From Tateyamaria sp947503385 (GTDB taxonomy: Bacteria > Pseudomonadota > Alphaproteobacteria > Rhodobacterales > Rhodobacteraceae), in the NCBI RefSeq assembly GCF_051195235.1, contig NZ_JBNFZM010000008.1:62001-126000 (forward strand): a stretch of 64,000 bases of DNA, in the 5' to 3' direction. The translations under genes were made by a program, and so were the position numbers. The notes below the pieces were generated by a model. The model saw only the letters and a program-made list of their open reading frames with translations. It searched no databases and was not told the origin of the DNA. Shown one piece after another: positions 50,162 to 59,447 of the stretch. Every line of letters starts with the position of its first letter. Position 1 is the first letter of the stretch.

Positions 50162-52102
50162 ATGAATTCCGTTCGTCTCCGTCTGCTGATCCTCGCGCTT
50201 GCGCCGATGGTCGTGCTGATGCCGCTGCTTTTGTTTCTGGGCATGACGCGGTGGACGGCGGATTACGACGAGGTGCTGATTGCCAATGTAGAGAGCGATT
50301 TGCGCATCGCGGAGCAGTATCTGTCGCGGCTGATGGTCGAGACCGGCGACGAATTGCAGGCGGTTGCGGGATCGGTCGAATTTGCGCAAACGCCGCCCGA
50401 AGGTTTCGACGCCTTTTTTGAGGACAAGCGCGCGGCGCTTGAGCTGGATTTCCTTTACTACCTGCCGCGCCGTGATGTCACGGACACGTGGCCGGTTATT
50501 GTCAGCGCAGGCCAAGGGCAGGGGCGGACAGAGATCGACATATTCTCGGGCGCGGCGCTGGTGGCCATCTCACCCGACCTCGCGACCCGCGCGCGCCTGC
50601 CCCTGATCGAGACGGAGGCCGCGGTGCCCACCGACCGCACGGCGGAAGATCGGGGGATGGTGATCCATTCGGCCATTCCGGTGACCTTGCCGGGACGTGA
50701 CGGGGTGCTGGTGGGCGGCATCCTGCTGAACCGCAATCTGGGTTTCATCGATACGATCAACGCGCTGGTCTATCAGGACGGCGCGACAGGCGGGTCGCGG
50801 CAGGGCACCGCGACGCTATTTCTGGAAGATGTGCGCGTTTCGACCAATGTGCGCCTGTTCGAGGATGTGCGCGCGCTTGGCACCCGCGTATCGGCGGCGG
50901 TGCGCGGCAAGGTGCTGGGCGAGGGGCTGACATGGCTGGACCGCGCGTTTGTGGTGAACGACTGGTACATCTCGGGCTATCTGCCGCTGACCGACAGTTT
51001 CGGAACCTCTGTCGGAATGCTTTATGTCGGGTTTCTGGAAGAGCCGTTTACAACCGCCAAACGGAATGCCTTTCTTGCCATCCTTGGCGCGTTTGTCGTG
51101 GTGCTGCTGATTTCGGCGCCGGTGTTTCTGCGGTTGGCCAAAGGTATCTTTGCCCCGCTGGAACGCATGACCCACACCATGTTTCTGGTCCGGCGCGGCA
51201 ACCTGTCGGCGCGCAACGGGGACATGGGCGGCACGGGCGAGATTGGCGAAGTGGCGGGCCACCTTGATGACCTGCTGGATCAGGTGCAGGAGCGGGACGA
51301 AGAGTTGAACGTCCGGGTTGAGCAGCGCACCGATGAACTCAAGCGCGCCAACGAAAAGTTGGAAGAGACGTTCCGCCAGCTTGTGATGAGCGAAAAGCTC
51401 GCCTCGATCGGTGAGATTACGGCAGGGGTCGCGCATGAGATCAACAACCCCGTGGCGGTCATTCAGGGCAATATGGACGTGATCCGGGAATCTCTGGGGG
51501 ACGAGGGCGACAGTATCCAGACGGAACTGGCGCTGGTCGACCGGCAGATTGCACGCATTCAGACCATCGTTGGCAAGCTGTTGCAGTTTGCCCGTCCGGG
51601 GGAGTTTGCGGATCTGGAACAGACCGTGCCGCTGGGACCGGTGATCACCGATTGTCTGGTGTTGGTCAATCACGTGATTTCCCAGTCCGATATCAAGGTG
51701 GAAACGCGGCTGGACGCCCTGCACGCGGTGCGCGTCGATCCCGGTGAGATACAGCAGGTGATGATCAACCTGATTGTGAACGCGGTGCAGGCCATGGGCG
51801 CGCAGGGCACGTTGACCCTGACAACTGAAGACGAGGATCGCGACGGAGTGCCGGGGGTTTGCGTGACGGTTCAGGACACAGGGCCGGGGATCAGCCCGGC
51901 GCGGGTCGATGATGTCTTTGCCCCGTTCTACACCACCAAGCAGGCCGAGGGCACGGGGCTGGGCCTGTCGATTTCCCAGACGCTGATCCAGCGGGCCGGT
52001 GGTCTGATCCGGGCGCGCAACCGCGACACGGGCGGGGCCAGTTTCGAGATATGGTTGCCCGCTGCGGAACTGGACGAAACGCGGCTGCCGCACAGCGCCT
52101 GA
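50162..52102 (+). CDS. Membrane sensor histidine kinase (Cache-HAMP type), orphan
   Basis: A 646-residue kinase: membrane helix near 8-27, a periplasmic Cache-like domain (about 30-300), a second helix near 302-323, HAMP-like linker, coiled coil, HisKA with His425 (GVAHEINNP), and an HATPase (DTGPGISP, EGTGLGLSI). It resembles NtrB/DctB-like kinases. No regulator is adjacent; the nearest unpaired NtrC-like regulator is at 27789, and from memory such pairs lie together in relatives. It lies 9 nt downstream of the initiator gene and 372 nt before acs. Confidence 0.9.
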   Translation: MNSVRLRLLILALAPMVVLMPLLLFLGMTRWTADYDEVLIANVESDLRIAEQYLSRLMVETGDELQAVAGSVEFAQTPPEGFDAFFEDKRAALELDFLYYLPRRDVTDTWPVIVSAGQGQGRTEIDIFSGAALVAISPDLATRARLPLIETEAAVPTDRTAEDRGMVIHSAIPVTLPGRDGVLVGGILLNRNLGFIDTINALVYQDGATGGSRQGTATLFLEDVRVSTNVRLFEDVRALGTRVSAAVRGKVLGEGLTWLDRAFVVNDWYISGYLPLTDSFGTSVGMLYVGFLEEPFTTAKRNAFLAILGAFVVVLLISAPVFLRLAKGIFAPLERMTHTMFLVRRGNLSARNGDMGGTGEIGEVAGHLDDLLDQVQERDEELNVRVEQRTDELKRANEKLEETFRQLVMSEKLASIGEITAGVAHEINNPVAVIQGNMDVIRESLGDEGDSIQTELALVDRQIARIQTIVGKLLQFARPGEFADLEQTVPLGPVITDCLVLVNHVISQSDIKVETRLDALHAVRVDPGEIQQVMINLIVNAVQAMGAQGTLTLTTEDEDRDGVPGVCVTVQDTGPGISPARVDDVFAPFYTTKQAEGTGLGLSISQTLIQRAGGLIRARNRDTGGASFEIWLPAAELDETRLPHSA

Positions 52103-52474
52103 GGGGCGACTCAACACGGTGGCGCGCTGCGTGATTCTGGGTAGACAGTCGATACGTCACCGTCGGTTGACAATTTGTCACATCTTGGGCGCGCGACATG
52201 TCATTCGCTAACAGTATGCAAACGGATACCGTTCCCGTTTTGGTGGAAAATGCTACGGTGCAGAAAACCTTGGGAAAATTGCGCTGCAAATAAACAGATT
52301 TACAAGATGCGTGCCGGGGCAGAACAAAAATTTACAAAAAAACTGTGCAAAGCCAGCATCCAACGCACGTTTTTACACAAACGTGTATGGTCCCCTCAAA
52401 CAGGCGAGTGATGCACGCCCCGGGCCGGAAAGCCGATGCAAAGCGGACAAAGGCCCAAACCGGAGGAGACACAG
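52103..52474. promoter_or_regulatory. Upstream region of acs
   Basis: No gene in these 372 bases, which are AT-richer than the rest. TTGACA at about 52167 is a possible -35. TGCAAA or GTGCAAAG motifs recur (about 52217, 52285 and 52344), and CACGTTTTTACACAAACGTG at 52366-52385 is an inverted repeat close to the gene. These are candidate sites for an acetate or acyl-CoA responsive regulator. The quinoprotein operator is absent. Confidence 0.4.
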
Positions 52475-54448
52475 ATGAATATGCAAGGTGCGCCCAACGC
52501 GGCGAAATTCCCCCCATCCAAAGAGACAAAGGCCCGCGCCCATCTGGACGCTGCAGGCTATGCTGACATGTACGCGGCATCCGTTCGCGACCCCGAGGCG
52601 TTCTGGGGTGAACACGGCAAGCGGCTGGACTGGATCACGCCCTACACAACGGTCAAGAACACGTCGTTTGCGCCGGGCAATATCGACATCCGCTGGTTCG
52701 AGGATGGCACGCTGAACGTGGCGGCCAACTGCATCGACCGGCATTTGGACACGCGCGGCGATCAGACGGCGATCATCTGGGAACCCGATGACGTGTCCAA
52801 GGACGCGCCGAAACATATTACCTATCGCGACCTGCACAGCTCTGTTTGCAAAATGGCAAATATCCTCGAAACGCTGGGCGTTCGCAAAGGCGACCGGGTT
52901 GTCATCTACCTCCCCATGATCCCGGAAGCCGCTTATGCGATGCTGGCCTGTGCCCGCATCGGTGCCATCCATTCGATTGTGTTTGCCGGTTTCTCCCCGG
53001 ACGCGCTTGGGGCGCGGATCAACGGTTGTGACGCAAAGGTTGTCATCACCGCCGATTACGCGCCCCGGGGCGGACGTGAGACCCCGCTGAAATCCAACAC
53101 GGATGCCGCGCTGCTGCATTGCAAGGACAGTGTGAAATGTCTGGTGGTCAAGCGGACGGGCGGTCAGACGACGTGGACGGACCGCGACTATGATTACAAC
53201 GAGATGGCGCTGGAGGCGTCGGACTATGCCGCCCCTGCCGAGATGAACGCCGAAGACCCGCTGTTCATCCTCTACACCTCCGGTTCGACCGGTCAGCCCA
53301 AGGGTGTGGTGCATACTTCGGGTGGGTATCTGGCCTATGCGGCGATGACCCACCAGTACACGTTCGACTATCACGACGGCGATGTGTTCTGGTGTACGGC
53401 GGATGTCGGCTGGGTCACGGGCCACAGCTATATCGTCTATGGTCCGCTCGCCAATGGTGCGACGACGATCATGTTCGAGGGTGTGCCGACCTTTCCCGAT
53501 GCAGGCCGGTTCTGGGACGTGTGCGAGCGCCATAAGGTGACGCAGTTTTACACCGCGCCCACGGCGATCCGCGCCCTGATGGGGGCGGGAAATGAATGGG
53601 TCGAAAAGTACGACCTGTCGTCGCTGCGCTTGCTTGGGTCGGTTGGTGAGCCGATCAATCCCGAGGCGTGGACATGGTATCACGAGGTGGTGGGCAAAGG
53701 CGCGTGTCCCATCGTTGACACGTTCTGGCAGACCGAGACGGGGGGCCACATGCTGACCCCGCTGCCGGGCGCCACGGATCTGAAACCCGGATCGGCGCAG
53801 CAGCCGTTCTTTGGCGTCCAGCCGGTGGTTCTCGACCCGCAAAGCGGGGTAGAGATCAAGGGCAACGATGTCGAGGGCGTGCTGTGCATCGCGGACAGTT
53901 GGCCCGGTCAGATGCGCACGGTCTGGGGCGACCACGAGCGGTTCGAAAAGACCTATTTTGGCGATTACAAAGGCTACTATTTCTCGGGCGACGGCTGTCG
54001 CCGGGATGCCGATGGGGATTACTGGATCACGGGCCGCGTCGATGACGTGATCAACGTGTCCGGGCACCGCATGGGCACCGCCGAAGTGGAAAGCGCGCTG
54101 GTCGCGCACGCCAAGGTCGCCGAAGCGGCGGTCGTGGGGTATCCGCATGAGGTGAAAGGGCAGGGGATCTACGCTTATGTGACCCTGATGAATGGCGAAG
54201 AGCCCAGCGATGAGCTGCGCAAAGAGCTTGAGACCTGGGTGCGGACCGAGATCGGCCCGATTGCCAAACCTGACCTGATCCAGTGGGCCCCGGGCCTGCC
54301 CAAGACCCGGTCCGGCAAGATCATGCGGCGCATCCTGCGCAAGATCGCCGAGGATGACTTTGGCGCGCTTGGCGACACCTCGACGCTGGCCGATCCGTCG
54401 GTGGTCGATGACCTGATCGAGAACCGCATGAACCGGAGTGCTGACTGA
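52475..54448 (+). CDS. acs: Acetyl-CoA synthetase (AMP-forming)
   Basis: A 657-residue enzyme that activates acetate with ATP and CoA. The AMP-binding signature YTSGSTGQPKGVVH, WWQTETGG-type FWQTETGGHM, and the C-terminal acetylation motif TRSGKIMRR with the catalytic Lys are all present. The start at 52475 has a GGAGGAG site nine bases upstream. Its stop overlaps the adenylate kinase start (TGATG), sensible because Acs makes AMP. In context it captures acetate from alcohol oxidation or uptake. Confidence 0.97.
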   Translation: MNMQGAPNAAKFPPSKETKARAHLDAAGYADMYAASVRDPEAFWGEHGKRLDWITPYTTVKNTSFAPGNIDIRWFEDGTLNVAANCIDRHLDTRGDQTAIIWEPDDVSKDAPKHITYRDLHSSVCKMANILETLGVRKGDRVVIYLPMIPEAAYAMLACARIGAIHSIVFAGFSPDALGARINGCDAKVVITADYAPRGGRETPLKSNTDAALLHCKDSVKCLVVKRTGGQTTWTDRDYDYNEMALEASDYAAPAEMNAEDPLFILYTSGSTGQPKGVVHTSGGYLAYAAMTHQYTFDYHDGDVFWCTADVGWVTGHSYIVYGPLANGATTIMFEGVPTFPDAGRFWDVCERHKVTQFYTAPTAIRALMGAGNEWVEKYDLSSLRLLGSVGEPINPEAWTWYHEVVGKGACPIVDTFWQTETGGHMLTPLPGATDLKPGSAQQPFFGVQPVVLDPQSGVEIKGNDVEGVLCIADSWPGQMRTVWGDHERFEKTYFGDYKGYYFSGDGCRRDADGDYWITGRVDDVINVSGHRMGTAEVESALVAHAKVAEAAVVGYPHEVKGQGIYAYVTLMNGEEPSDELRKELETWVRTEIGPIAKPDLIQWAPGLPKTRSGKIMRRILRKIAEDDFGALGDTSTLADPSVVDDLIENRMNRSAD

Positions 54449-55134
54449 TGGATGGTGCGCAAGTGACGGCGACGGCGCCTGTGTTTATCCTGCTTGGCCC
54501 CCCCGGCGCCGGCAAGGGCACGCAGGCCCGCATGTTGCAGGACGCCCACGGGCTGGTGCAACTGTCGACCGGTGATCTGCTGCGCGCGGCGGTGGCTGCG
54601 GGCACGGAAGCGGGCAAGGCCGCCAAGGCGGTGATGGAGTCGGGCGGGCTGGTGAGCGACGAGATCGTGATTGCCATCCTCAAGGACCGGCTGGCCGATG
54701 CGGATTGCGCCGCTGGCGTGATCCTTGACGGCTTTCCCCGGACCACGGGGCAGGCGGCGGCGCTGGACGCCTTGCTGGCGGATAGCGGTCAGCACATCAA
54801 CGCGGCGATCAGCCTAGAGGTGGACGACACGGCGATGGTCGCGCGCATCTCGGGCCGGTTCACCTGCGGTGGTTGCGGTGAGGGCTATCACGACGTGCAC
54901 AAGCCCACGGCGGTGCAAGGCACCTGTGACAAATGTGGCAGCACCAACATGAAGCGCCGCGCGGATGACAATGCCGAAACCGTGGCGCAGCGGCTGAAGG
55001 AATACCATGCGCAGACCGCCCCTCTGATTGCCTATTACGGGGACAAGGGTGTGCTGCAATCCCTCGACGCGATGGGAGAGATCGACGCAATCGCGGCGAC
55101 CCTGTCGGGGATGGTGAAGGACGCCACGGGCTAA
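54448..55134 (+). CDS. adk: Adenylate kinase, zinc-LID form
   Basis: A 228-residue adenylate kinase with GPPGAGKGT (about residue 22), DGFPRT and the LID-domain zinc Cys set CGGCGEGYHD / CDKCGS. It converts AMP from the synthetase plus ATP into two ADP. It is fused transcriptionally and translationally to acs, so it is probably dedicated to acetate activation, in addition to the chromosomal housekeeping copy. The 12 residues before the P-loop are longer than usual. Confidence 0.95.
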   Translation: MDGAQVTATAPVFILLGPPGAGKGTQARMLQDAHGLVQLSTGDLLRAAVAAGTEAGKAAKAVMESGGLVSDEIVIAILKDRLADADCAAGVILDGFPRTTGQAAALDALLADSGQHINAAISLEVDDTAMVARISGRFTCGGCGEGYHDVHKPTAVQGTCDKCGSTNMKRRADDNAETVAQRLKEYHAQTAPLIAYYGDKGVLQSLDAMGEIDAIAATLSGMVKDATG

Positions 55135-55162
55135 CCCCGGCGGTCCAGACGACAAAACGGAA

Positions 55163-55184
55163 CGCGGCTGTGTGTGTGGCCGCG
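55163..55184 (+). terminator. Possible hairpin after adk
   Basis: CGCGGC and GCCGCG pair around a 10-nt GT-rich loop 29 nt past the adk stop, without a T tract. The remaining bases to 55326 lead to the DUF4212 gene and carry its GGAGGAG ribosome site at 55315. Confidence 0.3.
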
Positions 55185-55326
55185 CCTGTGCCCGCACCCC
55201 GCGTGGCACGGGAGGGTCCCGGCATGTCCGGGGCTGCGTATCTCGGTGCGCGATATCGCTTGATTTGGGTCAACGCCCGGCGGGTCGGATCGCAGCACTA
55301 TAAGAGAAACCAAAGGAGGAGCCGCA

Positions 55327-55611
55327 ATGGCGGATGAATCTACGAATGCTGCCCGTGTGGCAGAACAGGACAAGGGCTATTGGGCCGCGAATGTCCGCAT
55401 GATCTTAATTTCGCTGGTGATCTGGGCCGTTGTGTCCTTTGGCTTTGGCATCATCCTGCGACCTTTGCTGAGCGGTATTCCCGTGGGCGGCACCGACCTT
55501 GGATTTTGGTTCGCCCAACAGGGGTCGATCCTCGTCTTTCTGGCGCTGATCTTCTTCTACGCCTGGCGGATGAACAAGCTCGATAAGCAATACGGCGTGG
55601 AAGAGGAATAG
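55327..55611 (+). CDS. DUF4212 small subunit of sodium:solute symporter
   Basis: A 94-residue protein with two membrane helices (about 24-45 and 65-82) and the family stretch PVGGTDLGFWFAQQGSILVFL. DUF4212 proteins always precede a particular sodium/solute symporter and are its small subunit. The symporter gene follows 4 nt later. The start at 55327 has a GGAGGAG site. Confidence 0.93.
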   Translation: MADESTNAARVAEQDKGYWAANVRMILISLVIWAVVSFGFGIILRPLLSGIPVGGTDLGFWFAQQGSILVFLALIFFYAWRMNKLDKQYGVEEE

Positions 55612-55615
55612 GACG

Positions 55616-57400
55616 ATGGACCAGTTTACCCTTAACCTGCTGTTTGTGGGCGCGTCCTTTGCGCTGTACATCGGCATCGCCGTTTGGGCCCGTGCGGGTT
55701 CGACCAGCGAGTTTTACGCCGCCGGGCGCGGCGTGCACCCGGTCACCAACGGCATGGCCACGGCGGCTGACTGGATGTCGGCGGCCTCCTTCATCTCCAT
55801 GGCGGGGCTGATTGCGTTTACGGGCTATGACAACTCGTCCTTCCTGATGGGCTGGACGGGCGGCTATGTGCTCCTCGCGCTGCTCCTCGCCCCTTACCTG
55901 CGCAAGTTCGGCAAGTTCACGGTGTCCGAATTCATCGGCGACCGGTTCTATAGTTCGACCGCGCGTCTGGTGGCCGTGATCTGCCTGCTGGTGGCGTCGA
56001 TCACCTATGTGATCGGTCAGATGCAGGGCGTGGGCATTGCCTTTGGCCGCTTCCTTGAGATCGACACCACATGGGGTCTGCTGATCGGGTCCTGCGTCGT
56101 GTTTGCCTATGCCGTGTTTGGCGGCATGAAAGGCGTGACGTACACACAGGTGGCGCAATATTGCGTGCTGATCACCGCCTATACCATTCCGGCGGTCTTT
56201 ATCTCGCTACAGCTGACGGGCAATCCGATCCCGGCGCTGGGTCTGTTCGGCACGGTGGAAAGCGGTGAGCCGCTGCTGGCCAAGCTGGACGCCATTGTGA
56301 CCGATCTGGGCTTTGCCGAATACACGGCGGCGCATGGATCGACCATCAATATGGTGCTCTTTACCCTGTCGCTGATGATCGGCACCGCGGGTCTGCCCCA
56401 TGTCATCATGCGCTTTTTCACCGTGCCGCGCGTGTCTGATGCGCGCTGGTCTGCGGGCTGGACACTGGTGTTTATCGCGCTGCTTTACCTGACCGCCCCT
56501 GCGGTGGGTGCCATGGCGCGCCTCAACATTTCCGAGCTGATGTGGCCCAACGGGACGAGCGGCGAGGCGGTGAGCGTCGAGGCGATCGACAGCGATCCTG
56601 ACTATGCGTGGATGGCGACATGGCAGAAGACCGGTCTTCTGGATTGGGAAGACAAGAACGGCGACGGCAAAATCCAGTACTACAACGACGCCAATGCCGA
56701 TCTGCAAGCCAAGGCGGCGGAAAACGGTTGGGAAGGCAATGAGCTGACCAACTTTAACCGCGACATCCTTGTGCTGGCCAACCCCGAGATTGCGTCCCTT
56801 CCGGGCTGGGTGATCGGCCTTGTGGCGGCGGGTGGCCTTGCGGCGGCCCTGTCCACGGCGGCGGGTCTGTTGCTCGCGATCTCGTCGGCGGTGAGCCACG
56901 ACCTGCTCAAAGGTCAGTTGACGCCCAACATGTCCGAGAAATCCGAGCTGCTGGCAGCGCGTATTTCGATGGCGGCGGCAATTGTGGTGGCTGTGATCCT
57001 CGGCCTGAACCCGCCGGGATTTGCGGCGCAGACAGTGGCGCTGGCCTTTGGTCTGGCGGCGGCGTCGATCTTCCCCGCGCTGATGATGGGCATCTTCTCG
57101 ACCCGGATCAACAATGTGGGTGCCGTGGCAGGGATGCTGGCCGGTCTGGTCGTGACCTTGCTGTACATCTTCCTGCACAAGGGCTGGTTCTTTGTTCCGG
57201 GGACAAACATGTTCACGGATGCTGACCCGCTGCTGGGGCCGATCAAGTCGACATCGTTTGGCGCGATCGGGGCCATGGTCAACTTTGCCACCGCGTATGT
57301 GGTGTCGGGCATGACCAAGGAGACCCCGCAGGAGATCAAGGACCTTGTGGAAAGCGTGCGCATCCCGCGTGGAGCGGGTGCGGCAGCGGCTGACCACTGA
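55616..57400 (+). CDS. Sodium:solute symporter, probable acetate permease
   Basis: A 594-residue SSS-family permease with about 13 helices and the ActP-like region TAADWMSAASFISMAGL. It carries an insertion of about 90 residues near 300-390 (with DKNGDGK, an EF-hand-like Ca motif), as in the VC_2705-like DUF4212-linked subgroup. Acetate or another monocarboxylate is the likely substrate because acs is just upstream. It is co-transcribed with DUF4212. Confidence 0.9.
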   Translation: MDQFTLNLLFVGASFALYIGIAVWARAGSTSEFYAAGRGVHPVTNGMATAADWMSAASFISMAGLIAFTGYDNSSFLMGWTGGYVLLALLLAPYLRKFGKFTVSEFIGDRFYSSTARLVAVICLLVASITYVIGQMQGVGIAFGRFLEIDTTWGLLIGSCVVFAYAVFGGMKGVTYTQVAQYCVLITAYTIPAVFISLQLTGNPIPALGLFGTVESGEPLLAKLDAIVTDLGFAEYTAAHGSTINMVLFTLSLMIGTAGLPHVIMRFFTVPRVSDARWSAGWTLVFIALLYLTAPAVGAMARLNISELMWPNGTSGEAVSVEAIDSDPDYAWMATWQKTGLLDWEDKNGDGKIQYYNDANADLQAKAAENGWEGNELTNFNRDILVLANPEIASLPGWVIGLVAAGGLAAALSTAAGLLLAISSAVSHDLLKGQLTPNMSEKSELLAARISMAAAIVVAVILGLNPPGFAAQTVALAFGLAAASIFPALMMGIFSTRINNVGAVAGMLAGLVVTLLYIFLHKGWFFVPGTNMFTDADPLLGPIKSTSFGAIGAMVNFATAYVVSGMTKETPQEIKDLVESVRIPRGAGAAAADH

Positions 57401-57511
57401 GGCCTCGGGGCGCGTCGCAGCCTCTCCCCCTGCGATGCGCCTGATGATCATCGGCCCGCCTGCGCGCATATGCGTGGGCGGGCCTGCCCCTTTTCAAGGA
57501 CAAGGCCCGAC

Positions 57512-58924
57512 ATGTCTGCCCCAACCCCACAGGACCTGACCGCCTTGCCGGTTGCGCGGTTGATGACGCGTGACCCGGTGACCTGCGCGCCGGACACGTC
57601 GATCCGTGAGGCGGCGCAAATGATGGCGGCGCGGCGCATCTCGTCCATTTGCGTGGCGGATGCGGATGGCTTTCGCGGCATCGCCACGGTGCGCGACATG
57701 AATGCCAAGGTGGTGGCGGGCGATCTGGGCCGTGACCTGCCCGTGGCGCAGGTGATGACGGCGGACCCGTTGACATTGGGGCCGGATGCGCTTGGCCTTG
57801 ATGTGCTGCACATGATGATGGAGCGATGCATTGGCCACGTGCCGATTGTCGAGGGCGGGCGGTTGCTGGGCATTGTGACCCAGACGGATTTGACGCGGTT
57901 TCAGGCGCTGTCGTCGGCGGAACTGGTGCGCCGTGTGGCCGAAGCAGGCGACGTGGCGACCATGGCCGAGGCGACGGCGGGCATTCCGACGCTGCTGGCG
58001 CAGTTGGTGGGCACGGGCACGCGGCACGATAGTGTCACGCGTCTGATTACGGATGTTGCCGACACAGTCACCCGCCGATTGCTGAACATGGCAGAAGCGA
58101 CGCTGGGCGCGCCGCCAGTGCCGTATCTGTGGCTGGCCTGCGGCAGCCAAGGGCGGCGGGAACAAACGGGCGTGTCGGATCAGGACAATTGCCTGATCCT
58201 GTCGGACGCAGTGACCGAGGCCGACATGCCCTATTTTGCGCAGCTTGCACAGATTGTGAGCGATGGGCTCAACGCCTGTGGCTACGTCTATTGCCCCGGC
58301 GACATGATGGCGACAAACCCGCGCTGGTGTCAGCCGCTGGCGGTCTGGCGCAGCTATTTCGAGGGCTGGATTGCCAAGCCAAATCCCGAGGCGCAGATGC
58401 TGGCGTCGGTCATGTTTGATCTGCGGCCCATCGGCGGCGACGAAGATCTGTTCGCCGGTCTGCAAACCGACACATTGGCCCGTGCCGCGCGCAATTCGAT
58501 CTTTGTGGCGCACATGATTTCCAACGCGCTCAAGCACGCGCCGCCCTTGGGCATGTTCAACCGGCTGTCGCGGGGCACGCTCGACCTCAAGCACAGCGGG
58601 GTGGTGCCGGTGGTCGATCTGGGTCGCGTCTATGCGCTGCGTGGGCAGTTGGTTGAGGTCAACACCCGCGCGCGGTTCGAGGCGGCAATGGGGGCAGGGG
58701 CCTTGTCCGCGACAGGGGGGGCGGACCTGCTGGACGCCTATGACCTGATCGCCACCACGCGACTGGCGCATCAGGCGGCACAGGTGCGCGCGGGGCAAGG
58801 GCCGGACAACCACTTGCCGCCCGCGACCCTGTCGGGTCTGGAGCGTGCCCACCTGCGGGACGCTTTTGTCGTCGTCAAGACCATGCAATCGGCCATAGGG
58901 TCGGGCACGGGAACGTTGGGATGA
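57512..58924 (+). CDS. CBS-domain, DUF294 nucleotidyltransferase-like protein
   Basis: A 470-residue protein with two CBS domains (about 15-135; VARLMTRDPVTCAPDTSIREAA and DLPVAQVMTADPLTLG), a GlnD-like nucleotidyltransferase core (GSQGRREQTGVSDQDNCLIL) and a C-terminal DUF294 substrate-binding domain. It probably modulates the symporter or acetate metabolism in response to adenylates. The start at 57512 is chosen; an in-frame ATG at 57470 adds 14 residues. From memory, this gene and the exonuclease regularly follow the symporter. Confidence 0.88.
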   Translation: MSAPTPQDLTALPVARLMTRDPVTCAPDTSIREAAQMMAARRISSICVADADGFRGIATVRDMNAKVVAGDLGRDLPVAQVMTADPLTLGPDALGLDVLHMMMERCIGHVPIVEGGRLLGIVTQTDLTRFQALSSAELVRRVAEAGDVATMAEATAGIPTLLAQLVGTGTRHDSVTRLITDVADTVTRRLLNMAEATLGAPPVPYLWLACGSQGRREQTGVSDQDNCLILSDAVTEADMPYFAQLAQIVSDGLNACGYVYCPGDMMATNPRWCQPLAVWRSYFEGWIAKPNPEAQMLASVMFDLRPIGGDEDLFAGLQTDTLARAARNSIFVAHMISNALKHAPPLGMFNRLSRGTLDLKHSGVVPVVDLGRVYALRGQLVEVNTRARFEAAMGAGALSATGGADLLDAYDLIATTRLAHQAAQVRAGQGPDNHLPPATLSGLERAHLRDAFVVVKTMQSAIGSGTGTLG

Positions 58925-58927
58925 GCT

Positions 58928-59446
58928 ATGTTTGTTGAATTGATCGCGACCCTATTTGCCGGGATTGGCTGCGCCGGTATTGTGATGCTGCTGAATATCG
59001 CGCTGGCCCGGCGCCTGCCCAAATGGCTGATGCCTGTGGCGGCGGGGGCCGGGATGATCGGCATGACCATTTCGAACGAATACACGTGGTTCGGGCGCAC
59101 AGCCGACCGGCTGCCCGAGGGGGTCGAGATTGCGCTGACCGTGGACGAACAAAGCTGGTTGCGCCCGTGGACGCAGGCGGTGCCTTACACCAAACGCTTT
59201 GTGGCGGTGGATGTGGCCGGACAGCGCCGGAATGCGGCGCAACCGGATCAACGGCTGGTCGATGTGTATTTCTTTGGCCGCTGGTCGCCGGTGAACCTGA
59301 CGCCCATGCTGCTGGATTGCGCAGGCGCGCGGTCTGCGGTGCTGATCGACGGTGCCGCCTTTGCGGATGACGGATCGGTGGCGGATGCGGATTGGCAGGC
59401 GATGCCCGCCGGTGATCCGATCCTGAAAACGGTGTGCGAGACCTGA
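58928..59446 (+). CDS. Membrane-anchored protein of unknown function
   Basis: A 172-residue protein with two N-terminal membrane helices (about 3-24 and 33-48) and an extracytoplasmic domain (NEYTWFGRTADRLPEGVEIAL, WLRPWTQAVPYTKRFVAVD, YFFGRWSPVNLTPMLLDCAG). I do not recognise a named family. It lies 3 nt after the CBS/DUF294 gene and 1 nt before the exonuclease gene, so it belongs to the symporter operon. Confidence 0.8.
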   Translation: MFVELIATLFAGIGCAGIVMLLNIALARRLPKWLMPVAAGAGMIGMTISNEYTWFGRTADRLPEGVEIALTVDEQSWLRPWTQAVPYTKRFVAVDVAGQRRNAAQPDQRLVDVYFFGRWSPVNLTPMLLDCAGARSAVLIDGAAFADDGSVADADWQAMPAGDPILKTVCET

Positions 59447-59447
59447 G

